Shown in pieces: positions 38,077 to 47,945 of a DNA stretch of 64,000 bases. A program made the translations under genes and the position numbers. The stretch lies in assembly GCA_947630185.1 (NCBI GenBank), contig CANRGT010000004.1:1-64000 (forward strand). The letters run 5' to 3'. This stretch comes from an uncultured Clostridia bacterium. Lineage in GTDB: Bacteria; Bacillota; Clostridia; TANB77; CAG-508. Every line of letters begins with the position of its first letter. Position 1 is the first letter of the stretch. The notes beneath the pieces were generated by a model. It was not told the DNA's origin. It was given only the letters and a program-made list of their open reading frames with translations, and searched no databases.

Positions 38077-39080
38077 AATATTTCCTTCCATTTTACTTTA
38101 ATATCATCAATATCATATACAAAATCTTTCAAATTGTTTTTTAACCTTTCTTTGTTTACAATTATATCATTTATCCTTCTTTCCCAATTTTGCATATCAT
38201 TTCTATTTAAAATAATTCCATTCTCTAGGTCTGTAATTTGTTCAAATGCTGCTTCAAAATCAGTTACTATGCATGGAATACCAATTATTTTAGATTCTGT
38301 TATTACTAATCCAGAGGTCTCTCTTTCACTAAGTAATACCGTATAATCACTATTTTTCATATAGCAGTACGGGTTTTCCTTATGTCCCAACATAATAATA
38401 TTATTAGAATACGGTTGTAATAAATTAACTACTTCATCATGCTCTTTTTTATTACTTCCTTTTCCTAACACATACCATTTGAAATCAATATTGTTTTGTA
38501 TTAATTTATCAGCTAAGTATTTAACTCTTGCATAACCTTTTATTGGTGCAAATCTAGCTACTGTTGTTAATGTTAAAGTATTTCCTTTTTCCATTAATAC
38601 ATTAATTTCAGATTTTTGTTTAATTTGTTTTGCATCTAGTATATTATGTATTATTTGGGTTATATTTTTGGCTTTTGGACAGATTGATATTATTTTATTT
38701 TTGGCATAATCACTTACTGTTATTACTTTATCAATATATTTATTTTCAACACTATCTATTAAAAATTCTTCTTGTCCATCACCAAAGTAATGAAACCAAA
38801 AATATGCATTTTTATAATGCACATTTTTCATAATTGCTTTAATTTGTAGACTAGCTTCTGTACAATATATTAAAGTATCAATTTGTATTTTTGAATTAAT
38901 ATCTTTATATTGAGCCAGCTTATTATATTGGTCTAACATATCACAATATGAATTTTCTTTATCTTTATAGTAATATAAAAGTTCATATTGTTCTTTATTT
39001 AATGCTTTCATAAGGTTTAATGTCTCAATTTCCGTTCCACCATTATATATTCCACTAAAATAAAAAAGAATTTTTTTCAT
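38073..39080 (-). CDS. GT-B fold glycosyltransferase (family 4-like)
   Basis: 335 aa. N-terminal half starts MKKILFYFSGIYNGGTEIETLNLMKAL; the C-terminal half holds LTTVARFAPIKGYARVKYLADKL and VLLSERETSGLVITESKIIGIPCIVTDFEAA, the nucleotide-sugar site of family-4 enzymes. Lies 11 bp after the 411-aa glycosyltransferase-like gene in the same operon. Product glycan unknown. Confidence 0.88.
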   Translation of the reverse strand: MKKILFYFSGIYNGGTEIETLNLMKALNKEQYELLYYYKDKENSYCDMLDQYNKLAQYKDINSKIQIDTLIYCTEASLQIKAIMKNVHYKNAYFWFHYFGDGQEEFLIDSVENKYIDKVITVSDYAKNKIISICPKAKNITQIIHNILDAKQIKQKSEINVLMEKGNTLTLTTVARFAPIKGYARVKYLADKLIQNNIDFKWYVLGKGSNKKEHDEVVNLLQPYSNNIIMLGHKENPYCYMKNSDYTVLLSERETSGLVITESKIIGIPCIVTDFEAAFEQITDLENGIILNRNDMQNWERRINDIIVNKERLKNNLKDFVYDIDDIKVKWKEIL

Positions 39081-39091
39081 TTAATTTTCTC

Positions 39092-40327
39092 CTATTGGGT
39101 AATCTTTAATTTGTTCCATATTTCGTTTGTTTTTAAATACTCCTGATAATGTTTTTTCACATTTTTATCATATTTATTCAAATCATCTAACAAAATATTG
39201 CAGTCGGCTCCTTCAAACAATTTATTTATCTCAGGAATTCCTGCCTCTAGCTTTCTATGGATTTCCAACATTTTTTCTTTGTAATTTTCTTTGTCTGTAA
39301 CATATTGGAATAGTGGCTTATACTTTATCCAACCTCTAGATGCTTGTATAAATCTTTTTGCAATCTGTTCATCCTCTACTTTAATTTTTCTTAAAGTTTT
39401 TGGATATTTTCCTCTCAAAATATTTGTATACTTCAAAAATCCATCATGAAAATGGTATACTGGTATTTTTATAACTTTTGCTTCATCTAATAAAGTGGAA
39501 AAGAAAGCATCTTCTCCTCTTGCCCCTTCTGGATTGTAAAATGCTGGAATTTTCTCTATATGTTTTAAGTTTAAACATAAAGTAGAACCTACTACCCATT
39601 TTGCTCCATTTTGTTTTTTTATTTCATAAGCTCCTTCTCCATTAGCAAGCTGTGGATCTGCATAAGTAATTCCATTATCTTTTACAAATTTCATACGAAT
39701 AGAATCCCATGAAACAACTTCATTACTAATTGCTTCAATGTAATCTCTAAATAACTGTTCATCTACATCTTCATTTAGTTCTACATAAGGAATTGGTGAT
39801 ATATAGCCACAATGATAGCCATGAGTTATATCTGCATTTTTTATATATTTGTAATGCATTAGTATATTATCTTGCTTTAACCATGTAATTTCCTTTGTTT
39901 CATCATTTTTCATACATGCTACTGGATATTCATCATCATCCCAAAATAAAAGATAATCCATATTTCTAATAAGCGCATAATACATTAAGGTATTTCTACC
40001 TTTAGCATGTCCATGACCAAAAAATAGTTCTGCTTCTTCTTTTGTAATCTTTCCTCTACCAACAAGCCTTTTTTTCATTTCTTCAATATCTTCTGGTGTA
40101 ATATATTTAATTTTTATATCTTTGTATACATTAGGCATTAATCCATAGAAATCCACTCTAGTAGTATATTGATAACCTAAGTCAAATAATATAAATATAG
40201 TTAATTCTACTTTATTTTCATCATCTTTAAATTGATTTATTAATTGTTCATAAGTATTGTTAATAATTTTACATACGTTAGGTCTTCCGGTTACAAAACC
40301 CAATCCAAATTGAACTGTTTTGCCCAT
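39092..40327 (-). CDS. GT-A-like glycosyltransferase family protein
   Basis: 411 aa. MDYLLFWDDDEYP is a DxD-type metal and sugar-nucleotide site. GARGEDAFFSTLL resembles the acceptor-side ED motif, and KWVVGSTLCLNL precedes it. First gene of a three-gene operon with a GT-B enzyme and a GNAT gene. The downstream helix-rich 80 residues are not recognised. Specificity unknown. Confidence 0.75.
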   Translation of the reverse strand: MGKTVQFGLGFVTGRPNVCKIINNTYEQLINQFKDDENKVELTIFILFDLGYQYTTRVDFYGLMPNVYKDIKIKYITPEDIEEMKKRLVGRGKITKEEAELFFGHGHAKGRNTLMYYALIRNMDYLLFWDDDEYPVACMKNDETKEITWLKQDNILMHYKYIKNADITHGYHCGYISPIPYVELNEDVDEQLFRDYIEAISNEVVSWDSIRMKFVKDNGITYADPQLANGEGAYEIKKQNGAKWVVGSTLCLNLKHIEKIPAFYNPEGARGEDAFFSTLLDEAKVIKIPVYHFHDGFLKYTNILRGKYPKTLRKIKVEDEQIAKRFIQASRGWIKYKPLFQYVTDKENYKEKMLEIHRKLEAGIPEINKLFEGADCNILLDDLNKYDKNVKKHYQEYLKTNEIWNKLKITQ

Positions 40328-40445
40328 AATTATCTCCTTTGCATCTATGATGTGTCAAATAATGATATTTAACCACTTGATTATATCATATTCTCGATTT
40401 TGTGTCAAACCTCAAAAAAAGCCTAATTTTCAAGTTTTTTAGCTA

Positions 40446-41162
40446 TTATTCTAATTTATATTCCTTTTCTAATTTTTCATTTAAATATAACTTACTAATT
40501 AAATTTAATTCCTTCAAATTTTCGTCTGAAATTTTGAAAGAGAATATTTTTTTTGCATCTGCTAATAATATGTATCTAATAGCAGAATTGGTAGATTCTG
40601 AAATTTGAATTGCACCTTTATCTAGTTTTCCGCAATTTTTACATTTAAAGCCATTATCTTTTATACTAAAATAATTTAAATCTTCTTCTGTATGGCAGTT
40701 TATGCAATCTTTTATTCTAGGAGTAAAACCAAGCAAACTAAGAAGCCTTATTTTAAATACAGATGTTATAAATTCTAAGTTTTCATCCGTTTCTGAAATC
40801 ATATAAATTGTGTTTAAAAATAGTTGTAGAATTTTGTATGTATTTTGGTTTTCATAAGTTACATCGTTTATTATTTTGGTTATATGTGAAGCATATTTTA
40901 GCTTGTCCAGATCTGTGCGAATTGGATAAAATACTTCTATTGTTTCACATGAATTTATGTGATAGCTACTTGCTCCTTCATAAATTAAATAATCGCCAAA
41001 GCACAAAAATTGAGTGCCTGCCATTAAGAGGCTTTTTGGTTTTCTAGCCCCTTTTGCACTGCACCCAATTTTCCCATTAGGAGTAAGTATTGTTACCATT
41101 TTATCAAAATCATTCATATTACTTTCTGAAAGAATGATGCCTTTGGTTTTGATTATTCCCAT
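40446..41162 (-). CDS. recO: DNA repair protein RecO
   Basis: 238 aa. N-terminal OB fold (KTKGIILSESNMNDFDKMVTILTPNGKIGCSAKGARKPKS), zinc site from CINCH and CKNCG. Anneals ssDNA and loads RecA with RecR. Neighbour of yqzL and era, the usual order in Firmicutes. Confidence 0.94.
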   Translation of the reverse strand: MGIIKTKGIILSESNMNDFDKMVTILTPNGKIGCSAKGARKPKSLLMAGTQFLCFGDYLIYEGASSYHINSCETIEVFYPIRTDLDKLKYASHITKIINDVTYENQNTYKILQLFLNTIYMISETDENLEFITSVFKIRLLSLLGFTPRIKDCINCHTEEDLNYFSIKDNGFKCKNCGKLDKGAIQISESTNSAIRYILLADAKKIFSFKISDENLKELNLISKLYLNEKLEKEYKLE

Positions 41163-41260
41163 TTTTTGTTTTCCTTTATTCTACAATTTTTATATTTGTT
41201 ACGTTTTGCATTTTTGTATATATAACTTTTTATATTTAAAATTTTTTACACTTAAAATGT

Positions 41261-41497
41261 TTAGTTGATCTTTCCAATTCCTTCTATTTGGTTATTACCA
41301 TCTAAATTTTTTATTTCTTTGCCTGATATATAGTTAACTGTATCATTAGTTATATTATTAATGTCACTTCTTGTTACCATACCATTTTTTTGTATATTTT
41401 CTGAAATATTATCTATCATCTTTAACTCCATGAAGGTGTTTATATCTCCAGTTTGTTTAAAGGTATTCCATGCTAAATCTTGTATCTTAAATTCCAT
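41261..41497 (-). CDS. yqzL: YqzL-family protein, extended form
   Basis: 78 aa. The first 28 residues (IQDLAWNTFKQTGDINTFMELKM) match the short YqzL pattern found just upstream of recO in Bacillus. The remaining 50 residues are an extra polar tail ending DGNNQIEGIGKIN. Its position between era and recO agrees. Function unknown. Confidence 0.75.
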   Translation of the reverse strand: MEFKIQDLAWNTFKQTGDINTFMELKMIDNISENIQKNGMVTRSDINNITNDTVNYISGKEIKNLDGNNQIEGIGKIN

Positions 41498-41629
41498 ATA
41501 TCGAATTCATCCTCTCTTGTTTTTTTAGTTTTCACTATTTATCTTTTGCTTTTTTTGTTATTTTATACTTAATTTTCACTAGCACAAATTACCAATTTTT
41601 TAAAAATGTTTAATACAATTTATATTTGC

Positions 41630-41771
41630 TTGATAAAAATAGTTCTTATTTGTAGTGAGGCTGTGGGGACCAACGAGTTATAGACTGTTATAAAATTTTA
41701 CAAAGTAAAATTTTATTTACAGGCTATTACGAAGCAGGGATGGAACGGAAAATAAGAACTATTTTTATCAA
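41630..41771. ncRNA. candidate structured RNA with 22-bp closing stem
   Basis: Perfect 22-bp inverted repeat (41630-41651 with 41750-41771) encloses 98 nt. Inside, a second perfect stem of 11 bp (41691-41701 with 41705-41715) and a shorter one (41680-41688 with 41719-41727) stack above a GC-richer central region (GGGGACCAACGAG opposite GCAGGGATGGAACGG). The long hairpin with a central bubble is like 6S RNA, but the match is only structural. No ORF with a ribosome site lies here. The strand is undecided. Confidence 0.45.
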
Positions 41772-41810
41772 ACTTTTTAATTTGTAACTTTAAAATTTTT
41801 ATAACATTCT

Positions 41811-42716
41811 TTAATCCGTAGTTTTAAACTTTTTAACAAATTCTTCTTGGTTAATCCAGTCTTCTCTTACTTTTACCCATAATTTTAGATTAACTTGTTC
41901 TTCCAAAGTTTTTTCTAAATCTTGTCTTGCATAAGTTCCAATTCGTTTTAGCATACTTCCATCTTTTCCAATTATAATACCTTTGTGCGAATTTTTTATG
42001 CAATATATTGTTGCTTCAATGTTAAATATTGGCTTATTTTCTCTTGTTTTGCCTTTTTTCATTTTATCTATTTCTACAAAAATTCCGTGTGGAACTTCGT
42101 CTTGTAATAATTTTAATGCTTTTTCACGAATTGTTTCTGATGCTATGTCTCTTAATGTTTGGTCTGTATATTCTTCTTTACTATAATATGCTGGACCTTC
42201 TTTTAATTTTTTTTCTATTTCCTCTAAAATAATTTCAGCATCTGGCTTTTTTATTGTTGAAATAGGTATTATAGCTTTAAAATTATATTCATCTTTGAAG
42301 GCTTCAATTAAATTAAAAATATGCTCTTTTTTTACTAAATCTATTTTGTTTATGATTAAAATTGTATTTGCCTTTGCTTCTTTTATTTTATCTAAAATCA
42401 TTTTATCGCCTTTGCCTATTCCTTCTGATGTAGCTTCTACAACAAATAATATAACATCTGCATCTGGAATGCTATTCCATGCAGTGTCATTCATTGCTAG
42501 GCTAAGTTTTGATTTTGGTTTATGAATTCCTGGCGTATCTAAAAATATAATTTGTGAATTCTCTCTATTTACAATTGCTTTAATCATAGTTCTTGTAGTT
42601 TGTGGTTTATCTACAACCACTGCTACCTTTTGACCTACTATTTTGTTTAGAATGCTAGATTTTCCTACATTTGTTCTCCCTACAATTGCTACAAAACCTG
42701 ATTTAAAATTTCCCAT
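41811..42716 (-). CDS. era: GTPase Era
   Basis: 301 aa from the ATG at 42716 with AAAGGGAGAT just before it. G1 GRTNVGKSS, G3 DTPGIHKPK, G4 NKID; C-terminal KH domain with GIIIGKDGSMLKRIG. It binds the 3' end of 16S rRNA in 30S assembly. It follows the hydrogenase gene by 45 bp, so it may share that transcript. Confidence 0.97.
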   Translation of the reverse strand: MGNFKSGFVAIVGRTNVGKSSILNKIVGQKVAVVVDKPQTTRTMIKAIVNRENSQIIFLDTPGIHKPKSKLSLAMNDTAWNSIPDADVILFVVEATSEGIGKGDKMILDKIKEAKANTILIINKIDLVKKEHIFNLIEAFKDEYNFKAIIPISTIKKPDAEIILEEIEKKLKEGPAYYSKEEYTDQTLRDIASETIREKALKLLQDEVPHGIFVEIDKMKKGKTRENKPIFNIEATIYCIKNSHKGIIIGKDGSMLKRIGTYARQDLEKTLEEQVNLKLWVKVREDWINQEEFVKKFKTTD

Positions 42717-42761
42717 ACATCTCCCTTTCACAATTAATTTATAATCATAACCGTATTTTAC

Positions 42762-44516
42762 TTATATTCTATATTTTTCTCTTTCAGTATAATGAGTATG
42801 TAATATTTCGTGTGCTTTGTGTCCGCCTGGTTCTCCTAAGTAATCTTTGTATATTTTTTGTAATACTGGATTTTCGTGTGATTTTCTTATTTTGCTTTTT
42901 TCGTCTATTGTATACATAGCATCAGCTCTTTTTTTACGAACATCTACTGTCATACGAGTTTTGCTACTCTTTATTGGCTGTCCTCCACCCATGATGCATC
43001 CACCTGGGCATGCCATTATTTCTACAAATTGATAGTCTGCTTTTCCTTGCTTTATTTCTTCCATAATAGTTTGAGCATTTCCAAGGCCGTGAGCAACTAC
43101 AACTTTAATTTCATTATCACCTATTTTAATTGTTGCTCTTTTTATTCCTGTTTGACCTCTTACTTCTTCAAAATTTATTTTTTCTAATTCTTTTCCTGTT
43201 AATATTTCTGATACACTTCTTAGTGCTGCTTCCATTACACCACCAGTTACTCCAAATATAGCACCTGCACCCGTTGCTTCTCCCATTGGGTCATCAAAAG
43301 CTTCATCTTCTAATTCTGTAAATTCTATGTTTGCTGATTTTATCATACGTGCAAGTTCTCTAGTTGTTAAAACTGCATCAACATCATATAAGCCATTTTC
43401 CTTCATTTCGTCTCTTTGTCTTTCAAACTTTTTAGCAATACAAGGCATTACAGATACAACATATATTTTAGCTGGATCTATATTTTCTTTTTCTGCATAA
43501 TATGTTTTTATAAGTGCTCCAAACATTTCGTGTGGAGATTTACAACTTGATAGATGTTTTAAATTTTCTGGGTAGTTCATTTCTATATATTTTACCCATC
43601 CTGGACTACAAGATGTAATCATTGGTAAATTGTCATTTTCTTTGAAACGCTTAACAAATTCTGTGCCCTCCTCCATAATTGTAAAGTCTGCACCGGTATT
43701 TGTGTCAAATACTTTGTCAAATCCTAAGCATTTTAATGCATTTACCATTTTTCCAGTTACATTAGTTCCTATTGGCATTCCAAATTCTTCACCTAATGCT
43801 ACTCTAACAGCTGGTGCTGTTTGTACTACTACATATGTATCTGGGTCTTTTAATTTTTTCCATACTTCTTCTATTGATTCTTTTTCATGTAAAGCTCCTG
43901 TTGGGCAGTTTTCAATACATTGACCACAGAAAGTACAATTAACATCATTTAAGCTATTATTTCCTACAGTAGAAATGCAAGATGAAAAGCCTCTTTGTGT
44001 AGTATCTATTGCTCCTATTTTTTGAACTTTTTTACAAGTTGCTACGCATCTTCTACATAGTATACATTTATTAAAATCTCTAACTATTGATGGTGAAAGT
44101 TCATCTATTTCATATTCATTTTTTACACCATCATAACGAATATCTGTCATATTTAATTTTTGTGCTAAGCTTTGAAGTTCGCAGTTTCCATTTCTAACAC
44201 AAGTTAAACAATCTCTATGGTGATTTGATAAAATTAGGTCTAGTATTGTTCTTCTAGCTTCTATTACTGCTGGAGAATTTGTATGTACTACCATTCCTTC
44301 TTCTACTTTTTGAATACATGATGTAGCAAATCCTCTTCTACTTTCTACTTCGGTGATGCACATTCTGCAATCTCCTACTTCATTTATTTCTTTTAAGAAG
44401 CAAAGTGTTGGAATATCTATATTTACTTTTCTTGCAGCTTCTAAAATTGTAGTTCCTTCTGGTACGCTTACATCTTTATTATCAATTTTTAAATTTATCA
44501 TCTTTTCTTCAGACAT
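42762..44516 (-). CDS. hydA: [FeFe] hydrogenase catalytic subunit, NAD-linked type
   Basis: 584 aa. N-terminal [2Fe-2S] ferredoxin domain (CFLKEINEVGDCRMC..C), the HxxxCxxC-x5-C cluster (HHRDCLTCVRNGNC), two [4Fe-4S] clusters (CILCRRCVATC, CTFCGQCIENC), then the H-cluster domain with TSCSPGW, MPCIAKK and EIMACPGGCIMGGG. With the NuoF- and NuoE-like subunits it forms a cytoplasmic bifurcating or NADH-dependent hydrogenase that makes H2 from NADH (and ferredoxin). Confidence 0.95.
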   Translation of the reverse strand: MSEEKMINLKIDNKDVSVPEGTTILEAARKVNIDIPTLCFLKEINEVGDCRMCITEVESRRGFATSCIQKVEEGMVVHTNSPAVIEARRTILDLILSNHHRDCLTCVRNGNCELQSLAQKLNMTDIRYDGVKNEYEIDELSPSIVRDFNKCILCRRCVATCKKVQKIGAIDTTQRGFSSCISTVGNNSLNDVNCTFCGQCIENCPTGALHEKESIEEVWKKLKDPDTYVVVQTAPAVRVALGEEFGMPIGTNVTGKMVNALKCLGFDKVFDTNTGADFTIMEEGTEFVKRFKENDNLPMITSCSPGWVKYIEMNYPENLKHLSSCKSPHEMFGALIKTYYAEKENIDPAKIYVVSVMPCIAKKFERQRDEMKENGLYDVDAVLTTRELARMIKSANIEFTELEDEAFDDPMGEATGAGAIFGVTGGVMEAALRSVSEILTGKELEKINFEEVRGQTGIKRATIKIGDNEIKVVVAHGLGNAQTIMEEIKQGKADYQFVEIMACPGGCIMGGGQPIKSSKTRMTVDVRKKRADAMYTIDEKSKIRKSHENPVLQKIYKDYLGEPGGHKAHEILHTHYTEREKYRI

Positions 44517-44569
44517 TATTTTTTGTTATATGATATGCTTTATTTAGCCTATCATACACTCCTTTCTTT

Positions 44570-45142
44570 TTATTTTACATTTTTGTTTCTAATGTATTCT
44601 TTATTTTCTTTTTGGAAATCTTCTCTTAGAATTTCCATATAAATTACATCATAAAACTTTCCATTAACAAATCTTTCTTTACTTCTTCTTCCGTATTCTT
44701 TAAATCCACATTTTTTGTAACAAGCCCTAGCTCTTTCATTACATCCTAAAAGTTTTAAATCTATATTATTTAAGTTTAAATAGTTAAAACCATAATCTAA
44801 AATTAATCGAATAGCTTCTGTGCCATAACCATTATTTCTATAGTTTTCTTCTCCTATAAAAATTCCCAAAGTACCTATTTGGTGTATATGATCTATTTTT
44901 TCTATTGAAATTGAACCTATCATTTCATCTTTATCTAATGTAACTATTACAAAGCTAGCTGCATCTTCACTTGGTTTTTCTAAATAATTCTTTTCTGCAT
45001 CTAGGGTTATGACTTTTGCACTTTTTCCCGTATAATCTGTTACTTGAAAATCATTTAACCATTCTGCGAACTTTTCTGCATCTTCACTATTTCTTGGTGA
45101 TAAATAAATCCTATCTCCTATTAATTTTTTAAAATACTTCAT
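44570..45142 (-). CDS. GNAT-family acetyltransferase (RimJ/RimL-like)
   Basis: 190 aa. Acetyl-CoA site GIFIGEENYRNNGYGTEAIRLIL and the late CNERARACYKKCGFKEYGR motif. A ribosome site (AAGGAGGAAAAAT) precedes the ATG. It is inserted between the hydrogenase beta and alpha subunit genes, an unusual place. No link to hydrogenase maturation is known to me. Confidence 0.88.
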   Translation of the reverse strand: MKYFKKLIGDRIYLSPRNSEDAEKFAEWLNDFQVTDYTGKSAKVITLDAEKNYLEKPSEDAASFVIVTLDKDEMIGSISIEKIDHIHQIGTLGIFIGEENYRNNGYGTEAIRLILDYGFNYLNLNNIDLKLLGCNERARACYKKCGFKEYGRRSKERFVNGKFYDVIYMEILREDFQKENKEYIRNKNVK

Positions 45143-45223
45143 ATATTTTTCCTCCTTGCACAGATGTAATATAGTTTTTATATCATTTAATCAAGGATTA
45201 TTTTTTACTTATTTTATACATCC

Positions 45224-47083
45224 TTATCCAATTGCATGGAATGGGCAAACACTAATACAAGTAGCACATTTAATACATTTTGATTCATCAATGTGATGCT
45301 TCTTTCCTGGCTCTCCAGAAATTGCTTCTACTGGGCAATTTCTCTTACACATTCCACAACCTCTACACTTTTCTTCATCTATTTGAATTTTAGCAAGTGC
45401 TTTGCATTCTCCTGTTTTGCATACTTTTTCATTTACATGCTCTAAATATTCTTGTCTAAAATATTTAAGAGTTGAAAGTACTGGGTTTGGTGCAGATTGA
45501 CCTAATCCGCAAACTGCTGTCTTAGGTATACTATTTGCTAATTCTTCTAGTTTTTCTAGGTCCTCTTTATCGCCATTACCACTTGTTATTTTTTCTAATA
45601 GTTCTAACATTCTCTTTGTTCCGATTCTACAAGGTGTACACTTTCCACAAGATTCATCTACCGTAAAGCTTAAATAGAATTTTGCTAAGTTTACCATACA
45701 TTTTGTATCATCCATTACAATAAGTCCACCTGAACCCATCATTGAACCAATTGCTTTTAAAGATTCATAATCAATTGGTGTATCCAAATGTTCTGCTGGA
45801 ATACATCCACCTGAAGGTCCACCTGTTTGAGCTGCTTTAAAGCCTCTACCATTTGGAATTCCTCCACCTATATCATAAACAATTTCTCTTAATGTAGTTC
45901 CCATAGGTACTTCTACTAAACCTACATTTACTACATTTCCACCTAATGCAAATACTTTTGTTCCTTTTGAATTTTCTGTTCCAATGCTTGAATACCATTC
46001 AGCACCATTTAAAATAATTCTAGTAATATTTGCATAAGTTTCTACGTTATTTATTAGTGTTGGTTTGCCCCATAAGCCTGAATTTGCAGGGTATGGTGGT
46101 TTTACTCTTGGTTGACCACGTTTTCCTTCAATAGATTCTAGAAGTGCTGTTTCTTCTCCACATACGAAGGCTCCTGCACCTAAACGAATTTCTATATCGA
46201 AACTAAAATCTGTTCCAAAAATATTTTTTCCAAGTAAGCCATATTCTCTTGCTTGTTTAATAGCTACTCCAAATCTTTGAACTGCAATAGGGTATTCTGC
46301 TCTAACATATATATATCCTTGATTTGCTCCTATAGCATAACCTGCAATAATCATAGATTCTACAACTGAATGTGGGTCTCCCTCTAAAATACTTCTATCC
46401 ATAAATGCTCCTGGGTCACCTTCATCAGCATTACAAACTACATATTTTTGGTCTCCTTCTACATCTCTAGTAAGCCTCCACTTTTTACCTGTTGGGAAAC
46501 CTGCTCCTCCTCTACCTCTTAAGCCTGATTTTTCTACTTCTTGAATAACTTCTTCAGGTGTCATTTCTAACAATACTTTTTCTAATGCTTTATATCCGTC
46601 AAAAGCTATGTATTCATCTATTTGTTCTGGGTCAATTTTTCCACAATTTTTAAGTGCTATTCTTTTTTGCTTTTTATAGAAATTTAAATCATCTAACTTT
46701 TGTACTACAGTTCCATCAATATCTTTGCAAAGTAATCTCTCAACTGGTTTTCCCTCTATAATATGTGACTGAATAATTTCTTCACAATCTTCTGGTTTTA
46801 CCATTGCATAAAAGGTATCTTCAGGTCTAATAATTACTATTGGTCCTTTAGCGCATAAACCAAAGCAACCTGTTTGTATAACACGCACATTTTCTATATT
46901 TTTTTCTTCTATAATTTTTCTAAAATTTTCTATAATCTTAGGTGACTTTGAAGATGTACAACCAGTTCCATGGCATACTAATATATGCTTTTCTTTTGTT
47001 CCTACTTGGCTGTTTACTCTAATATCTAATTCTTGTCTTTTTTCTTCTCTAATTTTTCTTATATTTTCTAAAACAGTATTCAT
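45224..47083 (-). CDS. hydB: NADH-linked hydrogenase subunit, NuoF/HydB type
   Basis: 619 aa. N-terminal thioredoxin-like [2Fe-2S] domain (HGTGCTSSKSPKI, GCFGLCAKGP), NuoF core with the NADH site GRGGAGFPTGKKW and FMN region CNADEGDPGAFMDRSILEGDPH, the N3 cluster CGKCTPCRIG, and two C-terminal [4Fe-4S] sites (CRGCGMCKRNCP, CIKCATCISVCP). It moves electrons between NADH and HydA. Confidence 0.95.
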   Translation of the reverse strand: MNTVLENIRKIREEKRQELDIRVNSQVGTKEKHILVCHGTGCTSSKSPKIIENFRKIIEEKNIENVRVIQTGCFGLCAKGPIVIIRPEDTFYAMVKPEDCEEIIQSHIIEGKPVERLLCKDIDGTVVQKLDDLNFYKKQKRIALKNCGKIDPEQIDEYIAFDGYKALEKVLLEMTPEEVIQEVEKSGLRGRGGAGFPTGKKWRLTRDVEGDQKYVVCNADEGDPGAFMDRSILEGDPHSVVESMIIAGYAIGANQGYIYVRAEYPIAVQRFGVAIKQAREYGLLGKNIFGTDFSFDIEIRLGAGAFVCGEETALLESIEGKRGQPRVKPPYPANSGLWGKPTLINNVETYANITRIILNGAEWYSSIGTENSKGTKVFALGGNVVNVGLVEVPMGTTLREIVYDIGGGIPNGRGFKAAQTGGPSGGCIPAEHLDTPIDYESLKAIGSMMGSGGLIVMDDTKCMVNLAKFYLSFTVDESCGKCTPCRIGTKRMLELLEKITSGNGDKEDLEKLEELANSIPKTAVCGLGQSAPNPVLSTLKYFRQEYLEHVNEKVCKTGECKALAKIQIDEEKCRGCGMCKRNCPVEAISGEPGKKHHIDESKCIKCATCISVCPFHAIG

Positions 47084-47200
47084 TTTTGCTCCCTTCTAAT
47101 TTTATTTATAGAAAAGTCTATTTTTATATAAGGCTTTTAATATTTATAACTTACTTTTCTTACAATTATTACTTTTTGAAACATCTAATTATGTATAATT

Positions 47201-47707
47201 CTATTGTAAAGAATCTAAAACCTCGTCTAACTTTTTGACTGTAGCTTTTCCATATACTTCACCATTTACAGTAAATACTGGGGCTATTCCACAAGCACCT
47301 ACACAACGAGTTGCATCTATTGAAAATTTTCCATCTGGTGTAGTTTCTCCTTCTGAAATGTTTAATCTTTGTTTTAATCTCTCCATAATTTTTTCAGAGC
47401 CTTTTACAAAGCAAGCTGTACCTAGGCATACAGATATTGCATATTTTCCCTTTGGTTTTAAAGTGAATCGTGAATAAAATGTAATAACGCCATATATTTC
47501 TGCCATTGGTATTCCTAAATACTCTGATATTTTTCTTTGTGCAATTTGTGGAATGTATCCATATTTAATTTGTACTTCATTTAAAATTTGAATTAAATTG
47601 TCTTTTGAATTTGTGTATTTTTCTAAAATTTCATCTAACTCTTTTTCTAATTTTTTGTCCATGCAATTACAGCAAGAACCTTCTTCTTGTATGTTTTTTT
47701 CTTCCAT
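47201..47707 (-). CDS. hydC: NADH-linked hydrogenase subunit, NuoE/HydC type
   Basis: 168 aa. Thioredoxin-like [2Fe-2S] domain: CLGTACFVKGS near 96-106 and ATRCVGACGIAP near 131-142 give four Cys. The N-terminal CCNCMDKK adds three Cys not present in most relatives. First gene of the hydrogenase operon, with AGGAGGAAAG before the ATG. Confidence 0.93.
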   Translation of the reverse strand: MEEKNIQEEGSCCNCMDKKLEKELDEILEKYTNSKDNLIQILNEVQIKYGYIPQIAQRKISEYLGIPMAEIYGVITFYSRFTLKPKGKYAISVCLGTACFVKGSEKIMERLKQRLNISEGETTPDGKFSIDATRCVGACGIAPVFTVNGEVYGKATVKKLDEVLDSLQ

Positions 47708-47867
47708 GCTTTCCTCCTACTTTTTTATAAAGTTTAAAATAATCTTTACATATGACTTAGTTGCTCATATAATGATTTTATTTTAGTTAATTCATTATAT
47801 TTAATTTTTGTTTCATTTATTATATCAAAGCATTTGTTTTTCTACAAGAAATTTCGACATAAAATTT

Positions 47868-47921
47868 GATAATTCTATTAAAAAATCGCTTTAGAAATTT
47901 CATCTAAAACGATTTTTACTT
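47868..47921 (-). terminator. terminator and first copy of a 29-bp intergenic repeat
   Basis: 47868-47896 is identical to 49138-49166. It carries one arm of a hairpin (ATCGCTTTAGA with TCTAAAACGAT at 47903-47913) and ends with Ts, so it can terminate the Rpn gene. A Spo0A-box-like TTCGACA lies at 47853-47859. Confidence 0.6.
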
Positions 47922-47945
47922 TTAATATATATGTTTAGTATTTAT

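Noticed and set aside
41630..41771. SRP RNA or RNase P RNA
   Set aside because: The conserved loops of these RNAs (for SRP, the GGAAGGAAGCAGC-type loop) are not present.
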